A stretch of 64,000 nucleotides of DNA from the NCBI RefSeq assembly GCF_023509015.1, contig NZ_CP094975.1:193501-257500 (forward strand), written 5' to 3'. This DNA comes from Pseudomonas abieticivorans (GTDB taxonomy: Bacteria > Pseudomonadota > Gammaproteobacteria > Pseudomonadales > Pseudomonadaceae). Position 1 is the first letter of the stretch. Every line of letters starts with the position of its first letter. Made by a program: the position numbers and the translations under genes. The notes under the pieces are model-generated. The model was given only the letters and a program-made list of their open reading frames with translations. It was not told the origin of the DNA and did no database searches. Below, piece by piece: positions 52,715-61,858 of this stretch.

Positions 52715-52734
52715 GGGCCATCGCCAGCCATTGC

Positions 52735-52784
52735 GACACCTGTCCCATTCTTGCGACATTCGGCGCAACGCCGCGACAGGTGTC
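52735..52784. promoter_or_regulatory. Candidate upstream activating sites for the AcoR-like activator
   Basis: GACACCTGTC (52735-52744) and GACAGGTGTC (52775-52784) are inverted copies of each other 40 bp apart, each with TGTC/GACA arms. Another TTGCGACA half-site is at 52751-52758, 20 bp from the first. They are 50-100 bp upstream of the sigma-54 promoter, a normal enhancer position. Confidence 0.55.
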
Positions 52785-52832
52785 CGCGCCCCCAAGGCGC
52801 CCTTCCCCCCGCAATACCTGGCCCCCGCCCCC

Positions 52833-52848
52833 TGGCACAGCCCTTGCT
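52833..52848 (+). promoter_or_regulatory. Sigma-54 promoter (TGGCACAGCCCTTGCT)
   Basis: A strong match to the -24/-12 consensus TGGCACG-N4-TTGCW, with GG at 52834-52835 and GC at 52846-52847 and ten bases between. Transcription would start near 52860 and give a leader of about 190 bases before the PQQ dehydrogenase gene. Confidence 0.75.
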
Positions 52849-52885
52849 CTTATCTGTTGGCCACCAGCACCTGCTGCGGCCACTA

Positions 52886-53024
52886 GCTCTGTACGAAATG
52901 TATCCCAGCTCGGCCATGCTGCGTTGAAAACAGGCTCGGAATGCTCATTGACAACCAGTCAACTCCGCTCCCTCGCCTGTTTTCGCCTTGCCTGGCCTTC
53001 GCTGGAACACATTTCGTACAGAGC
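52886..53024. mobile_element. MITE-like long hairpin element (139 bp) with CTA target duplication
   Basis: Perfect 16-bp inverted ends, GCTCTGTACGAAATGT (52886-52901) and ACATTTCGTACAGAGC (53009-53024). Nested inside are GAAAACAGGC (52926-52935) with GCCTGTTTTC (52975-52984), an imperfect CCAGCTCGGCC/GGCCTTCGCTGG pair, and an inner TTGAC-N5-GTCAA (52948-52962). The whole length can fold into one hairpin. CTA flanks it on both sides (52883-52885 and 53025-53027), as expected for a target-site duplication. No open frame. It lies in the leader of the PQQ dehydrogenase operon. Confidence 0.7.
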
Positions 53025-53026
53025 CT

Positions 53027-53034
53027 AATAAGAA
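53027..53034 (+). promoter_or_regulatory. Candidate Hfq/Crc motif AATAAGAA
   Basis: AATAAGAA fits AAnAAnAA and lies one base before the GGGAG ribosome site (53036-53040) of the PQQ dehydrogenase gene, where Hfq/Crc binding would block translation. Alcohol oxidation is a usual target of carbon catabolite repression in pseudomonads. Confidence 0.4.
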
Positions 53035-53048
53035 CGGGAGATCCGACC

Positions 53049-55229
53049 ATGAAACCAATGGGCCTTTGGCGGCATTCGTTGCACCACCCTCAGCCTGGAA
53101 CCGCCCCCCTCACCACCGCGCTACTGATTGCCCTTGGGCTGGGCGCCGGTTCAACCTTCAGTGCCTTTGCCCAGACCCCGGCCAATGTCGACGGCGCGCG
53201 CATCAGTGCCGCCGACAGCGAGCCCGGCAACTGGATGAGCACCGGCCGCACCTATGACGAACAGCGTTTCAGCCCGCTCAAACAGATCAACGACGCCAAC
53301 GTCGGCAAGCTGGGCCTGGCCTGGAGCTACAAGCTGGACATCGACCGGGGCGTGGAAGCCACGCCCATCGTGGTGGATGGGGTGATGTACACCACCGGGC
53401 CGTTCTCCATCGTCTATGCGCTGGATGCGCGTGACGGCACGCTGCTGTGGAAGTACGACCCCAAGTCTGACCGCAGCCGTGCCGGCGAAGCCTGCTGCGA
53501 TGCGGTAAACCGCGGCGTGGCGGTGTGGAACGGCAAGGTATACGTCGGCGTGCTGGACGGCCGCCTGGAAGCCATCGACGCCAAGACCGGCCAGCGCGTG
53601 TGGTCGGTCGATACCCGTTCGGACCCCAGCCGCAGTATCACCATCACCGGTGCGCCGCGCATCGTCAAAGGCCGGGTGATCATCGGCAACGGCGGCGCCG
53701 AGTATGGCGTGCGTGGCTATATCACCGCCTACGACGCCGAGACCGGCAAGCAGGACTGGCGCTTCTTCACTGTGCCCGGCGATCCCAAGCTGCCGCCGGA
53801 AAACAAGGCCATGGCGATCGCCGCCAAGACCTGGTTCGGCGACAAGTTCGTCGAACAGGGTGGCGGCGGCACGGTCTGGGACTCGATGTCCTACGACCCC
53901 AAGCTCAACCTCTTGTACATCGGCGTGGGCAACGCCTCCTCGTGGAACCCCAGGCTGCGCTCCGAAGGCAAGGGCGACAACCTGTTTTTGTCTTCCATCG
54001 TGGCCATCAACCCGGACACCGGCGAGTACGTGTGGCACTACCAGACGACACCGGGTGACGCCTGGGACTTCACCGCCACCGCGCACATCATGCTGGCTGA
54101 CCTGGTGATCGACGGCAAGCCGCGCCAAGTGCTGATGCAATCACCCAAGAATGGGTTTTTCTACGTGATCGACCGCGCCACCGGCGAGCTGTTGTCGGCC
54201 AAGAACATCGTGCCGATCAACTGGGCCACCGGCGTGGACATGCAGACCGGCCGGCCAATGGTGGACGAGAAGGCCGCCGTGTACTGGACCGACCCCGAGC
54301 GCAAGGCCAAGCTGGTTCAGCCGGCCTTCTGGGGCGCCCACGACTGGCAGCCAATGTCGTATAACCCGGCCACCGGCCTTGTGTACATCCCCGCCCACAT
54401 CATGTCGGCGCTGTACCAGGACGTCGATGGCCACCCGCGCAAGAAATTCAAGAGCATGTACCAGTTGCAGGTCAACACCGGGATGATGCCCGAAGACCCC
54501 GAAGGCCTGCGCAAGCTGGCCGACACCTGGACCGGCAAGCTGATCGCCTGGGACCCGCTCAAGCAGGAGGCGCGCTGGGAGGTGCCCTACTCGACCATCT
54601 TCAACGGCGGCACCCTGAGCACCGCCGGCAATTTACTGTTCGAAGGCACGGCCGATGGCCGCGTGGTGGCCTACTCGGCTGACAAGGGCAAACTGCTCTG
54701 GGAGCAACCGGCCAACACCGGGGTGATGGCCGGCCCCGTGACTTATGAGGTGAACGGCGAGCAGTACGTGACGTTCATGGCCGGCTGGGGCGGCGCGTTT
54801 TCCACCTTTGCTGGCGCCCTGTCGCTCAAGGCCGGGGTAAAGCCCAACGCCCAGGTGCTGACCTACAAGATTGGCGGCACGGCCAAGCTGCCGGACCTGA
54901 AGTACAAATACGCCGACCACAAGGTCGACCCACCTCCCTTCACCGGCACCATCGCCCAGGTCGACCAGGGCCGCGCGCTGTTCAATGGCCACTGCGACAC
55001 CTGCCACGGCATCAACGCGATCAGCGGCGGCGTGCTGCCGGACCTGCGCATGCTCAGCAAGGAAAACCACCAGATGTTCCTGGGCATCGTCTACGGCGCC
55101 CGGGTGCCCGACGGCATGCCGTCGTTCGCCGAAGAGCTGACGCCCGAGCAGGTCGAGCTGATCCACCAGTACGTGATCAAACGCTCCCACGACCTGCTGG
55201 GCACGATGCAAACCGCGACCCGACCTTGA
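53049..55229 (+). CDS. PQQ-dependent quinohaemoprotein alcohol dehydrogenase
   Basis: 726 residues from the ATG at 53049 (GGGAG upstream). A signal peptide ends near residue 40 (STFSAFA). The eight-bladed propeller binds PQQ; the vicinal disulphide is Cys149-Cys150 (AGEACCDAVN), and the catalytic Asp340 is in GDAWDFTAT. The residue two after it is Thr, not the Asp of lanthanide enzymes, so a calcium enzyme is expected. A C-terminal cytochrome c domain has CDTCH at 649-653. This matches soluble type II quinohaemoprotein dehydrogenases for primary alcohols. Followed after 24 bp by an aldehyde dehydrogenase gene. No PQQ synthesis genes are in the window. Confidence 0.93.
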   Translation: MKPMGLWRHSLHHPQPGTAPLTTALLIALGLGAGSTFSAFAQTPANVDGARISAADSEPGNWMSTGRTYDEQRFSPLKQINDANVGKLGLAWSYKLDIDRGVEATPIVVDGVMYTTGPFSIVYALDARDGTLLWKYDPKSDRSRAGEACCDAVNRGVAVWNGKVYVGVLDGRLEAIDAKTGQRVWSVDTRSDPSRSITITGAPRIVKGRVIIGNGGAEYGVRGYITAYDAETGKQDWRFFTVPGDPKLPPENKAMAIAAKTWFGDKFVEQGGGGTVWDSMSYDPKLNLLYIGVGNASSWNPRLRSEGKGDNLFLSSIVAINPDTGEYVWHYQTTPGDAWDFTATAHIMLADLVIDGKPRQVLMQSPKNGFFYVIDRATGELLSAKNIVPINWATGVDMQTGRPMVDEKAAVYWTDPERKAKLVQPAFWGAHDWQPMSYNPATGLVYIPAHIMSALYQDVDGHPRKKFKSMYQLQVNTGMMPEDPEGLRKLADTWTGKLIAWDPLKQEARWEVPYSTIFNGGTLSTAGNLLFEGTADGRVVAYSADKGKLLWEQPANTGVMAGPVTYEVNGEQYVTFMAGWGGAFSTFAGALSLKAGVKPNAQVLTYKIGGTAKLPDLKYKYADHKVDPPPFTGTIAQVDQGRALFNGHCDTCHGINAISGGVLPDLRMLSKENHQMFLGIVYGARVPDGMPSFAEELTPEQVELIHQYVIKRSHDLLGTMQTATRP

Positions 55230-55253
55230 TCGATTGTTCAGGAGATTGATGCC

Positions 55254-56684
55254 ATGACCCAGACTTACCAGCATTACATTGCCAACGACTGGCACAGCAG
55301 CCAAGCGCTGATCGAGGTGTACAACCCGGCCAATGCCCAGTTGCTCGCGCGCATCCCCCAAGCCAGTGATGCGCAGGTAGACCAGGCCATCGAGGCGGCC
55401 CGCAAGGCGCAAAAAGCCTGGGCCCTGACGCCGGCCATCGAACGCGCCGGGCACCTGCGCCGTATCGCCAGCAAGGTCCGCGAGCACGCCGAACGCCTGG
55501 CCCGCGTCATCACCCAGGAGCAAGGCAAGGTGCCGGCGCTGGCCTTGGTGGAAGTGCACTTCACCGCCGACTACCTGGACTACATGGCCGAGTGGGCGCG
55601 ACGCCTGGAGGGTGAAATACTCACCAGCGACCGGGTCGGCGAGCACATCTTTTTGCAGCGCAAGCCCTTGGGCGTGGTGGCGGGGATTTTGCCGTGGAAT
55701 TTCCCGTTCTTTTTGATTGCCCGCAAGATGGCCCCCGCCTTGGTCACCGGCAACACCATCGTGATCAAGCCCAGTGAGGAAACCCCGATCAACTGCTTCG
55801 AGTTCGCCCGCCTGGTGGCAGAAACCGACCTGCCCAGCGGGGTGTTCAACGTGGTCGGCGGCACGGGTGCCGTCGCCGGGCACGCGCTCACCCGCCACCC
55901 CGGCATAGACCTGATCAGCTTTACCGGTAGCGTGGCCACCGGTTCCCGGATCATGGCCGCCGCTGCGCCCAACATCACCAAGCTCAACCTGGAGTTGGGC
56001 GGCAAGGCGCCGGCCATCGTGCTGGCCGATGCCGACCTTGCGCTGGCGGTACGGGCCATCACCGCCTCGCGGGTGATCAACACCGGCCAGGTATGCAACT
56101 GCGCCGAGCGCGTGTATGTGGAGCGCAAGGTGGCGGACGCGTTCATCCAGCAGCTGTCCACGGCCATGGCCGCGACCCGCTATGGCGACCCCTCCCGCCA
56201 GGGCGACCTGGACATGGGCCCGCTGATCAACCAGGCCGGGCTCGACAAGGTGGCGCAGATGGTTCGCACCGCCAGCGACCAGGGCGCCCAGATCATCACC
56301 GGTGGCGCGGTGGCGGACCTGGGCGCGGGCTTCCACTACCAGCCCACCGTACTGGCGGGCTGCACGGCGCAGATGGAAATCATGCGCAAGGAGATCTTCG
56401 GCCCGGTGCTACCGGTGCAGATCGTCGACAGCCTGGAGCAAGCCATCGCCCTGGCCAACGACAGTGAGTACGGCCTGACCTCATCGCTGTACACCCGCAA
56501 CCTGAGCGCCGCGCTCAAGGCCAGCCGCGAACTGGACTTTGGCGAAACCTACGTCAACCGGGAGAACTTCGAGGCCATGCAGGGCTTCCATGCCGGCACG
56601 CGCAAATCCGGGATCGGCGGCGCCGACGGCAAGCATGGGTTGTACGAGTACACCCATACCCATGTGGTGTACCTGCAGGAGTAG
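55254..56684 (+). CDS. Aldehyde dehydrogenase (AldA-like)
   Basis: 476 residues, NAD-dependent aldehyde dehydrogenase. The order of conserved blocks is complete: ILPWNFPFFLIARKMAPALV, FTGSVATGSRIM, Glu247 in LNLELGGKAP and Cys281 in TGQVCNCAERV, then EIFGPVLPVQI. It is most like lactaldehyde/glycolaldehyde dehydrogenase AldA. It should oxidise the aldehyde made by the PQQ dehydrogenase encoded just upstream. It converges with the AcoR-like gene with only three bases between the stop codons. Confidence 0.93.
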   Translation: MTQTYQHYIANDWHSSQALIEVYNPANAQLLARIPQASDAQVDQAIEAARKAQKAWALTPAIERAGHLRRIASKVREHAERLARVITQEQGKVPALALVEVHFTADYLDYMAEWARRLEGEILTSDRVGEHIFLQRKPLGVVAGILPWNFPFFLIARKMAPALVTGNTIVIKPSEETPINCFEFARLVAETDLPSGVFNVVGGTGAVAGHALTRHPGIDLISFTGSVATGSRIMAAAAPNITKLNLELGGKAPAIVLADADLALAVRAITASRVINTGQVCNCAERVYVERKVADAFIQQLSTAMAATRYGDPSRQGDLDMGPLINQAGLDKVAQMVRTASDQGAQIITGGAVADLGAGFHYQPTVLAGCTAQMEIMRKEIFGPVLPVQIVDSLEQAIALANDSEYGLTSSLYTRNLSAALKASRELDFGETYVNRENFEAMQGFHAGTRKSGIGGADGKHGLYEYTHTHVVYLQE

Positions 56685-56687
56685 GCG

Positions 56688-58619
56688 TTAGCCCTGCGCG
56701 TTGGGCGGCACGATGGCGTGCCGCTTCATTTTCCGGTACAGCGTGGAGCGCGAGATACCCATGCTGTGCGCCGCCGCGCTGATGTTCCAGCGGTGCTGGC
56801 GCAAGGCGCTGTAGAGATGGCCCGCCTCATCGTCGTCCCGTTGCTGTGACAGTGCCTTGAGCGCCGTGGGCGGTGCCCAGGTGGGCGCTGCCATGGCGTG
56901 GAGTTCCTGCGGCAGGCAGTCAAGGCCGATGCAGCCGTTCTCGGCCGACGCCACCGCGTAGCGCAGCGTGTTCAACAACTGGCGCACGTTGCCGGGCCAG
57001 GGGTAGTGATCCAGCCGCGCCGCAGCCTCAGGCGTGACCTGCAAGCCACGGGCACCCGGTTGGGCGGCCAGCAGTCGGGCAATCAAGGCCGCTCGATCAC
57101 TGCGCTCGCGCAAGGCCGGCACGTGCAGCGTCATGCCGCTCAAGCGGTAATACAGGTCTTCACGAAACTGCTTGGCGGCGATCATCTGCGCCAGCGCCTG
57201 GTGGGTGGCCGACACCACGTCGATGTCCAGGCGCACTGGCGCCTCGCTGCCCAACGGCGAGATCTCGCGCTCGGCCAGTACCCGCAGCAAGCGCGTTTGC
57301 AGGTGCGCCGGCATGTCGCCGATCTCATCCAGGAACAACGTGCCGCCATTGGCTTGTTCCAGCTTGCCTTTCAGGCCTTTGCGGTTGGCGCCGGTGAAAC
57401 TGCCACCGCGGTAACCGAACAGTTCGCTCTCGATCAGGCTTTCCGGGATGGCCGCGCAGTTGAGCGCCACGAAGGGCCCGGCGCGACGTGCACTGGCGGC
57501 ATGGATGGCGCGTGCGAAAGCCTCCTTGCCGGTCCCCGTTTCGCCGGTGATCAGGATCGAGATGCCCTTGTCGAGCACCTTGCGCACCCGTCGCACGGCC
57601 TCTTGAAGGCGTGGGTCCTGGCCACCCAACTCGTCCAGGCGCGGGTGCTGCGCGAGGGTCGTGGTGGGCACCGACGGTTTGGGGAGCCGGCACAGGGGTA
57701 TGCGCAAACCCAGGTCAATCAACGTGCCTTGCTGCAGCTCTCGCAACTGCACGCCACGGGCGCCGCCCTGGGTCAGGTTCAGCAATTCATCAACATTAGC
57801 CGCCAGCAGGTCCTCGATCCGACGGCCCAGCAAACGATGCTCGTGGGCGACGAAAGCGGCACGGTTGGCGCCGATGATGCGACCGCTTTCATCCAAGGCC
57901 AGCAGTTGTTCATTGACCAGGTCAGTGATGTCGTCCCGTGGCTTGATAGCCAGCGTCAGGCCATCGCGATACATGTGCCGAAATTGCACGTTCTCGATCA
58001 GCCGCGCGTACATGATCACCAGTTGCAGCGTCAGGTACTGCGCCTCCTTGGGCCCGTCGCTGTTCAGGCTCGTGGCGTTCAGGCAACCGCGCAGCGCGCC
58101 CTGGGCATCGAAGATCGGTGACACCGAGCAACTGAGGCCGAAATTGGCATTCAGAAAATGCTCTTCGCGGTGGATGGTCATCGCTTGCGCCGCCGCAAGG
58201 CCGGTGCCGATGCCATTGGTGCCGGCGATGGATTCGTCCCAGCGCGCCCCCACCACCAGGCCCGAACGGGTGTAGGCGCTGGACTGGCTGGGCAGGCGTG
58301 CGTCCAGCGTGACCCCGTGCTCGTCGCTCAGCAGTACCGCGAACCCGGCCTGTACCACCCGCTTGGCCAGGCCTGTGACGCCCTGGCTGGCGATAGCAAG
58401 GTACTCCTGATGCTGGGCCTGGTGCCGGCGGATGTCGGCGGCGCTGAGGATCTGCTTGACGTTGGTGGCGCGCGGGTCGAGCTGGTGGCGGATGACGCTG
58501 CGGTACCAGGATTGCGCGATCACCGCGCTAGGCTGCACGGCGCGCTCGCCGAAGTGGTCCTTGATAAAGGCGCTCATTTCGCCCGAGGCTCTGTCCTGTG
58601 GGGTTGTCGGCATAACCAC
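56688..58619 (-). CDS. AcoR-like sigma-54-dependent activator
   Basis: 643 residues. The N-terminal third is a GAF-type sensor region (SWYRSVIRHQLDPRATNVKQ; DESIAGTNGIGTGLAAAQAM). A PAS-like section follows (about 240-300). The AAA+ domain has Walker A GETGTGKE (about 359-366), GYRGGSFTGA (the GAFTGA loop with Ala replaced by Ser, about 406-411) and Walker B GGTLFLDEIGDM. A Fis-type helix-turn-helix is at the end (NISAAAHSMGISRSTLYRKM). It most likely drives the sigma-54 promoter at 52833 of the PQQ dehydrogenase operon, as AcoR-family proteins do for alcohol or acetoin use. Confidence 0.92.
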   Translation of the reverse strand: MVMPTTPQDRASGEMSAFIKDHFGERAVQPSAVIAQSWYRSVIRHQLDPRATNVKQILSAADIRRHQAQHQEYLAIASQGVTGLAKRVVQAGFAVLLSDEHGVTLDARLPSQSSAYTRSGLVVGARWDESIAGTNGIGTGLAAAQAMTIHREEHFLNANFGLSCSVSPIFDAQGALRGCLNATSLNSDGPKEAQYLTLQLVIMYARLIENVQFRHMYRDGLTLAIKPRDDITDLVNEQLLALDESGRIIGANRAAFVAHEHRLLGRRIEDLLAANVDELLNLTQGGARGVQLRELQQGTLIDLGLRIPLCRLPKPSVPTTTLAQHPRLDELGGQDPRLQEAVRRVRKVLDKGISILITGETGTGKEAFARAIHAASARRAGPFVALNCAAIPESLIESELFGYRGGSFTGANRKGLKGKLEQANGGTLFLDEIGDMPAHLQTRLLRVLAEREISPLGSEAPVRLDIDVVSATHQALAQMIAAKQFREDLYYRLSGMTLHVPALRERSDRAALIARLLAAQPGARGLQVTPEAAARLDHYPWPGNVRQLLNTLRYAVASAENGCIGLDCLPQELHAMAAPTWAPPTALKALSQQRDDDEAGHLYSALRQHRWNISAAAHSMGISRSTLYRKMKRHAIVPPNAQG

Positions 58620-58783
58620 TCCAAAGGCCGATGCCCGCGTGGCTCGGCGTCTTATTGTTCTGGCGGCCCGGCGATGCGGCCGGGGCGGTCATGACAGCCT
58701 AGTACGGCCAGCGGTTTTTGCGGAAAAAACCGCCAGCGACGCTATCCCCTGTAAAAGCGGTTCATGCCAGGTTACGCCGTGCA

Positions 58784-60127
58784 TTACAGAAGGGCATTGA
58801 CCATGCGCCCCACCCGCGCCCGCTTGATGCGCCGCAGGAACGTGCGCACTTTGGCCGGGTATTCTTCGGGCATGTCCAGCACCGTGTAATGCTCGATGCG
58901 TGTGGTTTGCTTGGCCAACTGCGCCAGTTCCGCGTCGCGAGGGCCGGCCCACTCCGCCTGCGGGTCGTCGATCAGCAGAGCGTTTTCCAGGTCCAGGCGA
59001 AAGCCGCGGGGGTTGAGGTTGTTGCCGGTCAGCAGGGTGTAGCGCTGGTCCACCCACACGCCCTTTAGGTGGAAGGTATTGTCGCCGTCTTTCCACAGGT
59101 GCAGGTTCAGTTGGCCACGGGCGATGGCGTCCTGGTACTTGCGCGCAAAGGCCCGCAGGTTGCCTTCGTACACGTACGGCAGCACGCTGATGATGCTGAA
59201 CGGCTCATCGGGCGGGCTGTAGAAATCGTTCGCGGTCTTGTCGCCCATGATGATGTCGATGGTCACGCCGCGCTTGAGCGCACGGTTGACCTCGCGGATC
59301 AGCACCGCCGGCAGGTTGAAGTACGGCGTGCACAGGGTCAGGCGGTGCTGGCTGGCGGCGATCAAGGCCACCAGCGCCTGGTTGAGCGGGTTGTTGCGGC
59401 CCACGCCCACCAGCGGGATCACCCGCAAACCCGACGTGTCCAGATGGGCTTGGCGGGTATCGTAGGCGGCGCGCTTGAGCTGGCTCCTGAAGGTTCTGAT
59501 CGAGCGGCTCAGGCTGCGCGATTTAGCCGGGGCCGGCTCGTCCAGGCGATGCACGGCCTGGGCTCCCACCAGCGCACTGTCAATCAATGCCTGCATCGCG
59601 TCGGCCAGCATCGGGTTGCTCAGCACGTGGTAGCGGTCGAGCCGGTACTGATCGAATTTCTGCAGGTAGACGTTATTGATGCTGGCGCCGCTGTAAATCA
59701 CGCAATCATCGATCACGTGGCCCTTGAGGTGCAGTACCCCGAATAGCTCGCGGGTCTGGATCGGCACGCCATACACCGGCACCTCCAGCCCGTGCTTCAA
59801 GCGCTCGGCCTGATACCAGCCGGCATTGCCGGGCTGTTTGCCGCCACCGATCAAGCCGCGCTGGGCACGAAACCAGTCCACCGCCACCACGATGTCAAGC
59901 TCGGGCCGGGCGGCTTTGGCGGCATACAGTGCGTCCAGAAGCTCCTGCCCGGCCTCATCCTGCTGCAAGTACAGGGCGACGATGTAGATGCGCCGCCGGG
60001 CGCCGGCGATGCGTTCGAGCAGGCAGCGGCGGTAGTCGGCGGGGCCCGGCAACGTGCTGATCGCGTCGGCGGCCATGGCAAAGCCTGGGAGCGTGTCCAG
60101 GATGGAGCGAGGTGAGGTGGGTCGCAT
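58784..60127 (-). CDS. pssA: CDP-diacylglycerol-serine O-phosphatidyltransferase (phospholipase D type)
   Basis: 447 residues, close to the 451 of E. coli PssA. It makes phosphatidylserine from CDP-diacylglycerol and serine, the first step to phosphatidylethanolamine. Two HKD-type motifs are present: HLKGHVIDDCVIYSGASINN (about 140-160) and HLKGVWVDQRYTLLTGNNLN (about 350-370), both with the HxK-x4-D and downstream Ser/Thr-Gly-x-N. The start at 60127 (MRPTSPRSILDTLPGF) is chosen over an upstream GTG at 60157. It acts at the membrane surface. No operon partner. Confidence 0.93.
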   Translation of the reverse strand: MRPTSPRSILDTLPGFAMAADAISTLPGPADYRRCLLERIAGARRRIYIVALYLQQDEAGQELLDALYAAKAARPELDIVVAVDWFRAQRGLIGGGKQPGNAGWYQAERLKHGLEVPVYGVPIQTRELFGVLHLKGHVIDDCVIYSGASINNVYLQKFDQYRLDRYHVLSNPMLADAMQALIDSALVGAQAVHRLDEPAPAKSRSLSRSIRTFRSQLKRAAYDTRQAHLDTSGLRVIPLVGVGRNNPLNQALVALIAASQHRLTLCTPYFNLPAVLIREVNRALKRGVTIDIIMGDKTANDFYSPPDEPFSIISVLPYVYEGNLRAFARKYQDAIARGQLNLHLWKDGDNTFHLKGVWVDQRYTLLTGNNLNPRGFRLDLENALLIDDPQAEWAGPRDAELAQLAKQTTRIEHYTVLDMPEEYPAKVRTFLRRIKRARVGRMVNALL

Positions 60128-60316
60128 AAGCCTCTCGGTGGCAGCAGAAAGTTGCACGGGGGTAGCCGTTGGACCACCTTATCACGGGTAGGTTTGCCAG
60201 CCGTGCATTGGCCGCCGCAGCCTGCGCCATTCACGCCGATAATGATGCGTACCGACCGCGGCACGACCGCGCAATCGGCCTAGACTGTGAGACTTACCGC
60301 ACAGCCAGGAGCAACC

Positions 60317-61858
60317 ATGTCAGCCCAACCCCAGCCGCCGCTTGAGTACACCGATGTGCTGATCGTGGGCGCCGGCCTCTCTGGCATTGGTGCGGCGTAC
60401 TACTTGCAGAAGGAACAGCCCGGCAGCCGCTACGTGATCCTGGAAAGCCGCGAGGCCTGCGGCGGCACCTGGGATGTGTTCCGCTACCCTGGCGTGCGCT
60501 CCGACTCGGACTTGCACACCTTCGGCTATGCCTTCAAACCCTGGGTGCAGGACAAATCCATTGCCGGTGCCCAGGCCATCCTCGACTACCTGCGCAGCAC
60601 TGCCGCCGAAAATGGCATCGACGCGCATATTCGTTATCGGCACCGCGTGATCAGCGCCGCCTGGTGCAGTGCCCAGGCCCGCTGGACGGTGGAGGTCGAG
60701 CTTGGCGACAGTGGCGCACGCAGCCGCTTGCAATGCCGCTGGCTGTTCGCCGCCGCCGGCTATTACCGTTGCGACCAGGGCTACAGCCCGCCGCTTGCTG
60801 GCATCGAGCAGTTCCGCGGACCGGTGATCCACCCCCAGCACTGGCCCCAGGGCCTGGACTACAGCGCCAAGCAGGTGCTGGTGATCGGCAGCGGCGCCAC
60901 CGCCATGACCCTGGTGCCCGCGCTGGCCAAGCAGGCCGCGCAGGTCACCCTGCTGCAACGCACGCCCAGCTACGTGGTGAGCCTGCCCTCGGCCGACCCC
61001 ATCGCCAATGCCCTGCGCCGCTGGCTACCGGCCAAACTGGCTTATGCCCTGACCCGGCGCAAGAACATCGGCATGCAGCGGGGCATCTGGCGCTTTTGCC
61101 GCACGTACCCCAAGGCTGCGCGCAAGCTGATCCGCTTCATGAACCAGCGCGCACTGCCCAAGGGCTACCCGGTGGACGAGCACTTCAACCCACCCTACAA
61201 CCCCTGGGAGCAGCGCCTGTGCGTGGTGCCGGACGGCGACCTGTTCAAGGCCATCTCGGCGGGCAAGGCCACGGTGGTGACCGACCACATCCAGACCTTT
61301 ACCCCCCAGGGCGTGCGGTTGAAGTCCGGCCGTGAACTGGCGGCCGACATCGTCGTGACCGCCACCGGCTTGAACATCCAGATATTCGGCGGCGTGCAAC
61401 TGAGCGTGGACGGCCAGGCGGTGGACATGTCACGCAAGGTCGCCTTCCGCGGCATGATGCTCGACGGCGTGCCTAACTTCGCCTTTGCCGTGGGCTACAC
61501 CAACGCGTCATGGACGCTGAAGGTGGGGCTGTTGTGCGAACACTTCTGCCGCATCCTGAGCCACATGAAGCAACACGACTATGCCATCTGCCGCCCCGAA
61601 CTGCCTTGCCCCGACATGCCCACCCGGCCATTGCTGGACTTCGGCGCCGGCTACGTGCTGCGCGCGCTCGACAGCCTGCCACGCCAAGGTGAGGGTGCGC
61701 CCTGGCTGATGCCAATGGACTACCGGCAAGACGTCAAGGTGATGCGTGACGGGCCGGTCGAAGACCCGCAGTTGATGTTTGCCAAAGCCGCCTTGCAGCC
61801 CGGGTGTGAGACAGGTGTCCAGCGTCAGGGGCGCAGTGTAGATATGCCCACCCTGTAG
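60317..61858 (+). CDS. Flavin-containing monooxygenase (Baeyer-Villiger type)
   Basis: 513 residues from the ATG at 60317 (CAGGAG eight bases upstream). The N-terminal FAD site is VLIVGAGLSGIGAAYYLQ, the Baeyer-Villiger fingerprint F-x-G-x3-H-x3-W is met exactly by FRGPVIHPQHW (166-176), and the NADPH site is VLVIGSGATAMTLVPALAKQ. The pattern is close to EthA-like enzymes. It should insert oxygen into a ketone or oxidise an S/N-containing compound. The TAG stop belongs to a half palindromic element, so the last codons (GRSVDMPTL) may be recently altered. Solitary gene, divergent from pssA. Confidence 0.9.
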   Translation: MSAQPQPPLEYTDVLIVGAGLSGIGAAYYLQKEQPGSRYVILESREACGGTWDVFRYPGVRSDSDLHTFGYAFKPWVQDKSIAGAQAILDYLRSTAAENGIDAHIRYRHRVISAAWCSAQARWTVEVELGDSGARSRLQCRWLFAAAGYYRCDQGYSPPLAGIEQFRGPVIHPQHWPQGLDYSAKQVLVIGSGATAMTLVPALAKQAAQVTLLQRTPSYVVSLPSADPIANALRRWLPAKLAYALTRRKNIGMQRGIWRFCRTYPKAARKLIRFMNQRALPKGYPVDEHFNPPYNPWEQRLCVVPDGDLFKAISAGKATVVTDHIQTFTPQGVRLKSGRELAADIVVTATGLNIQIFGGVQLSVDGQAVDMSRKVAFRGMMLDGVPNFAFAVGYTNASWTLKVGLLCEHFCRILSHMKQHDYAICRPELPCPDMPTRPLLDFGAGYVLRALDSLPRQGEGAPWLMPMDYRQDVKVMRDGPVEDPQLMFAKAALQPGCETGVQRQGRSVDMPTL

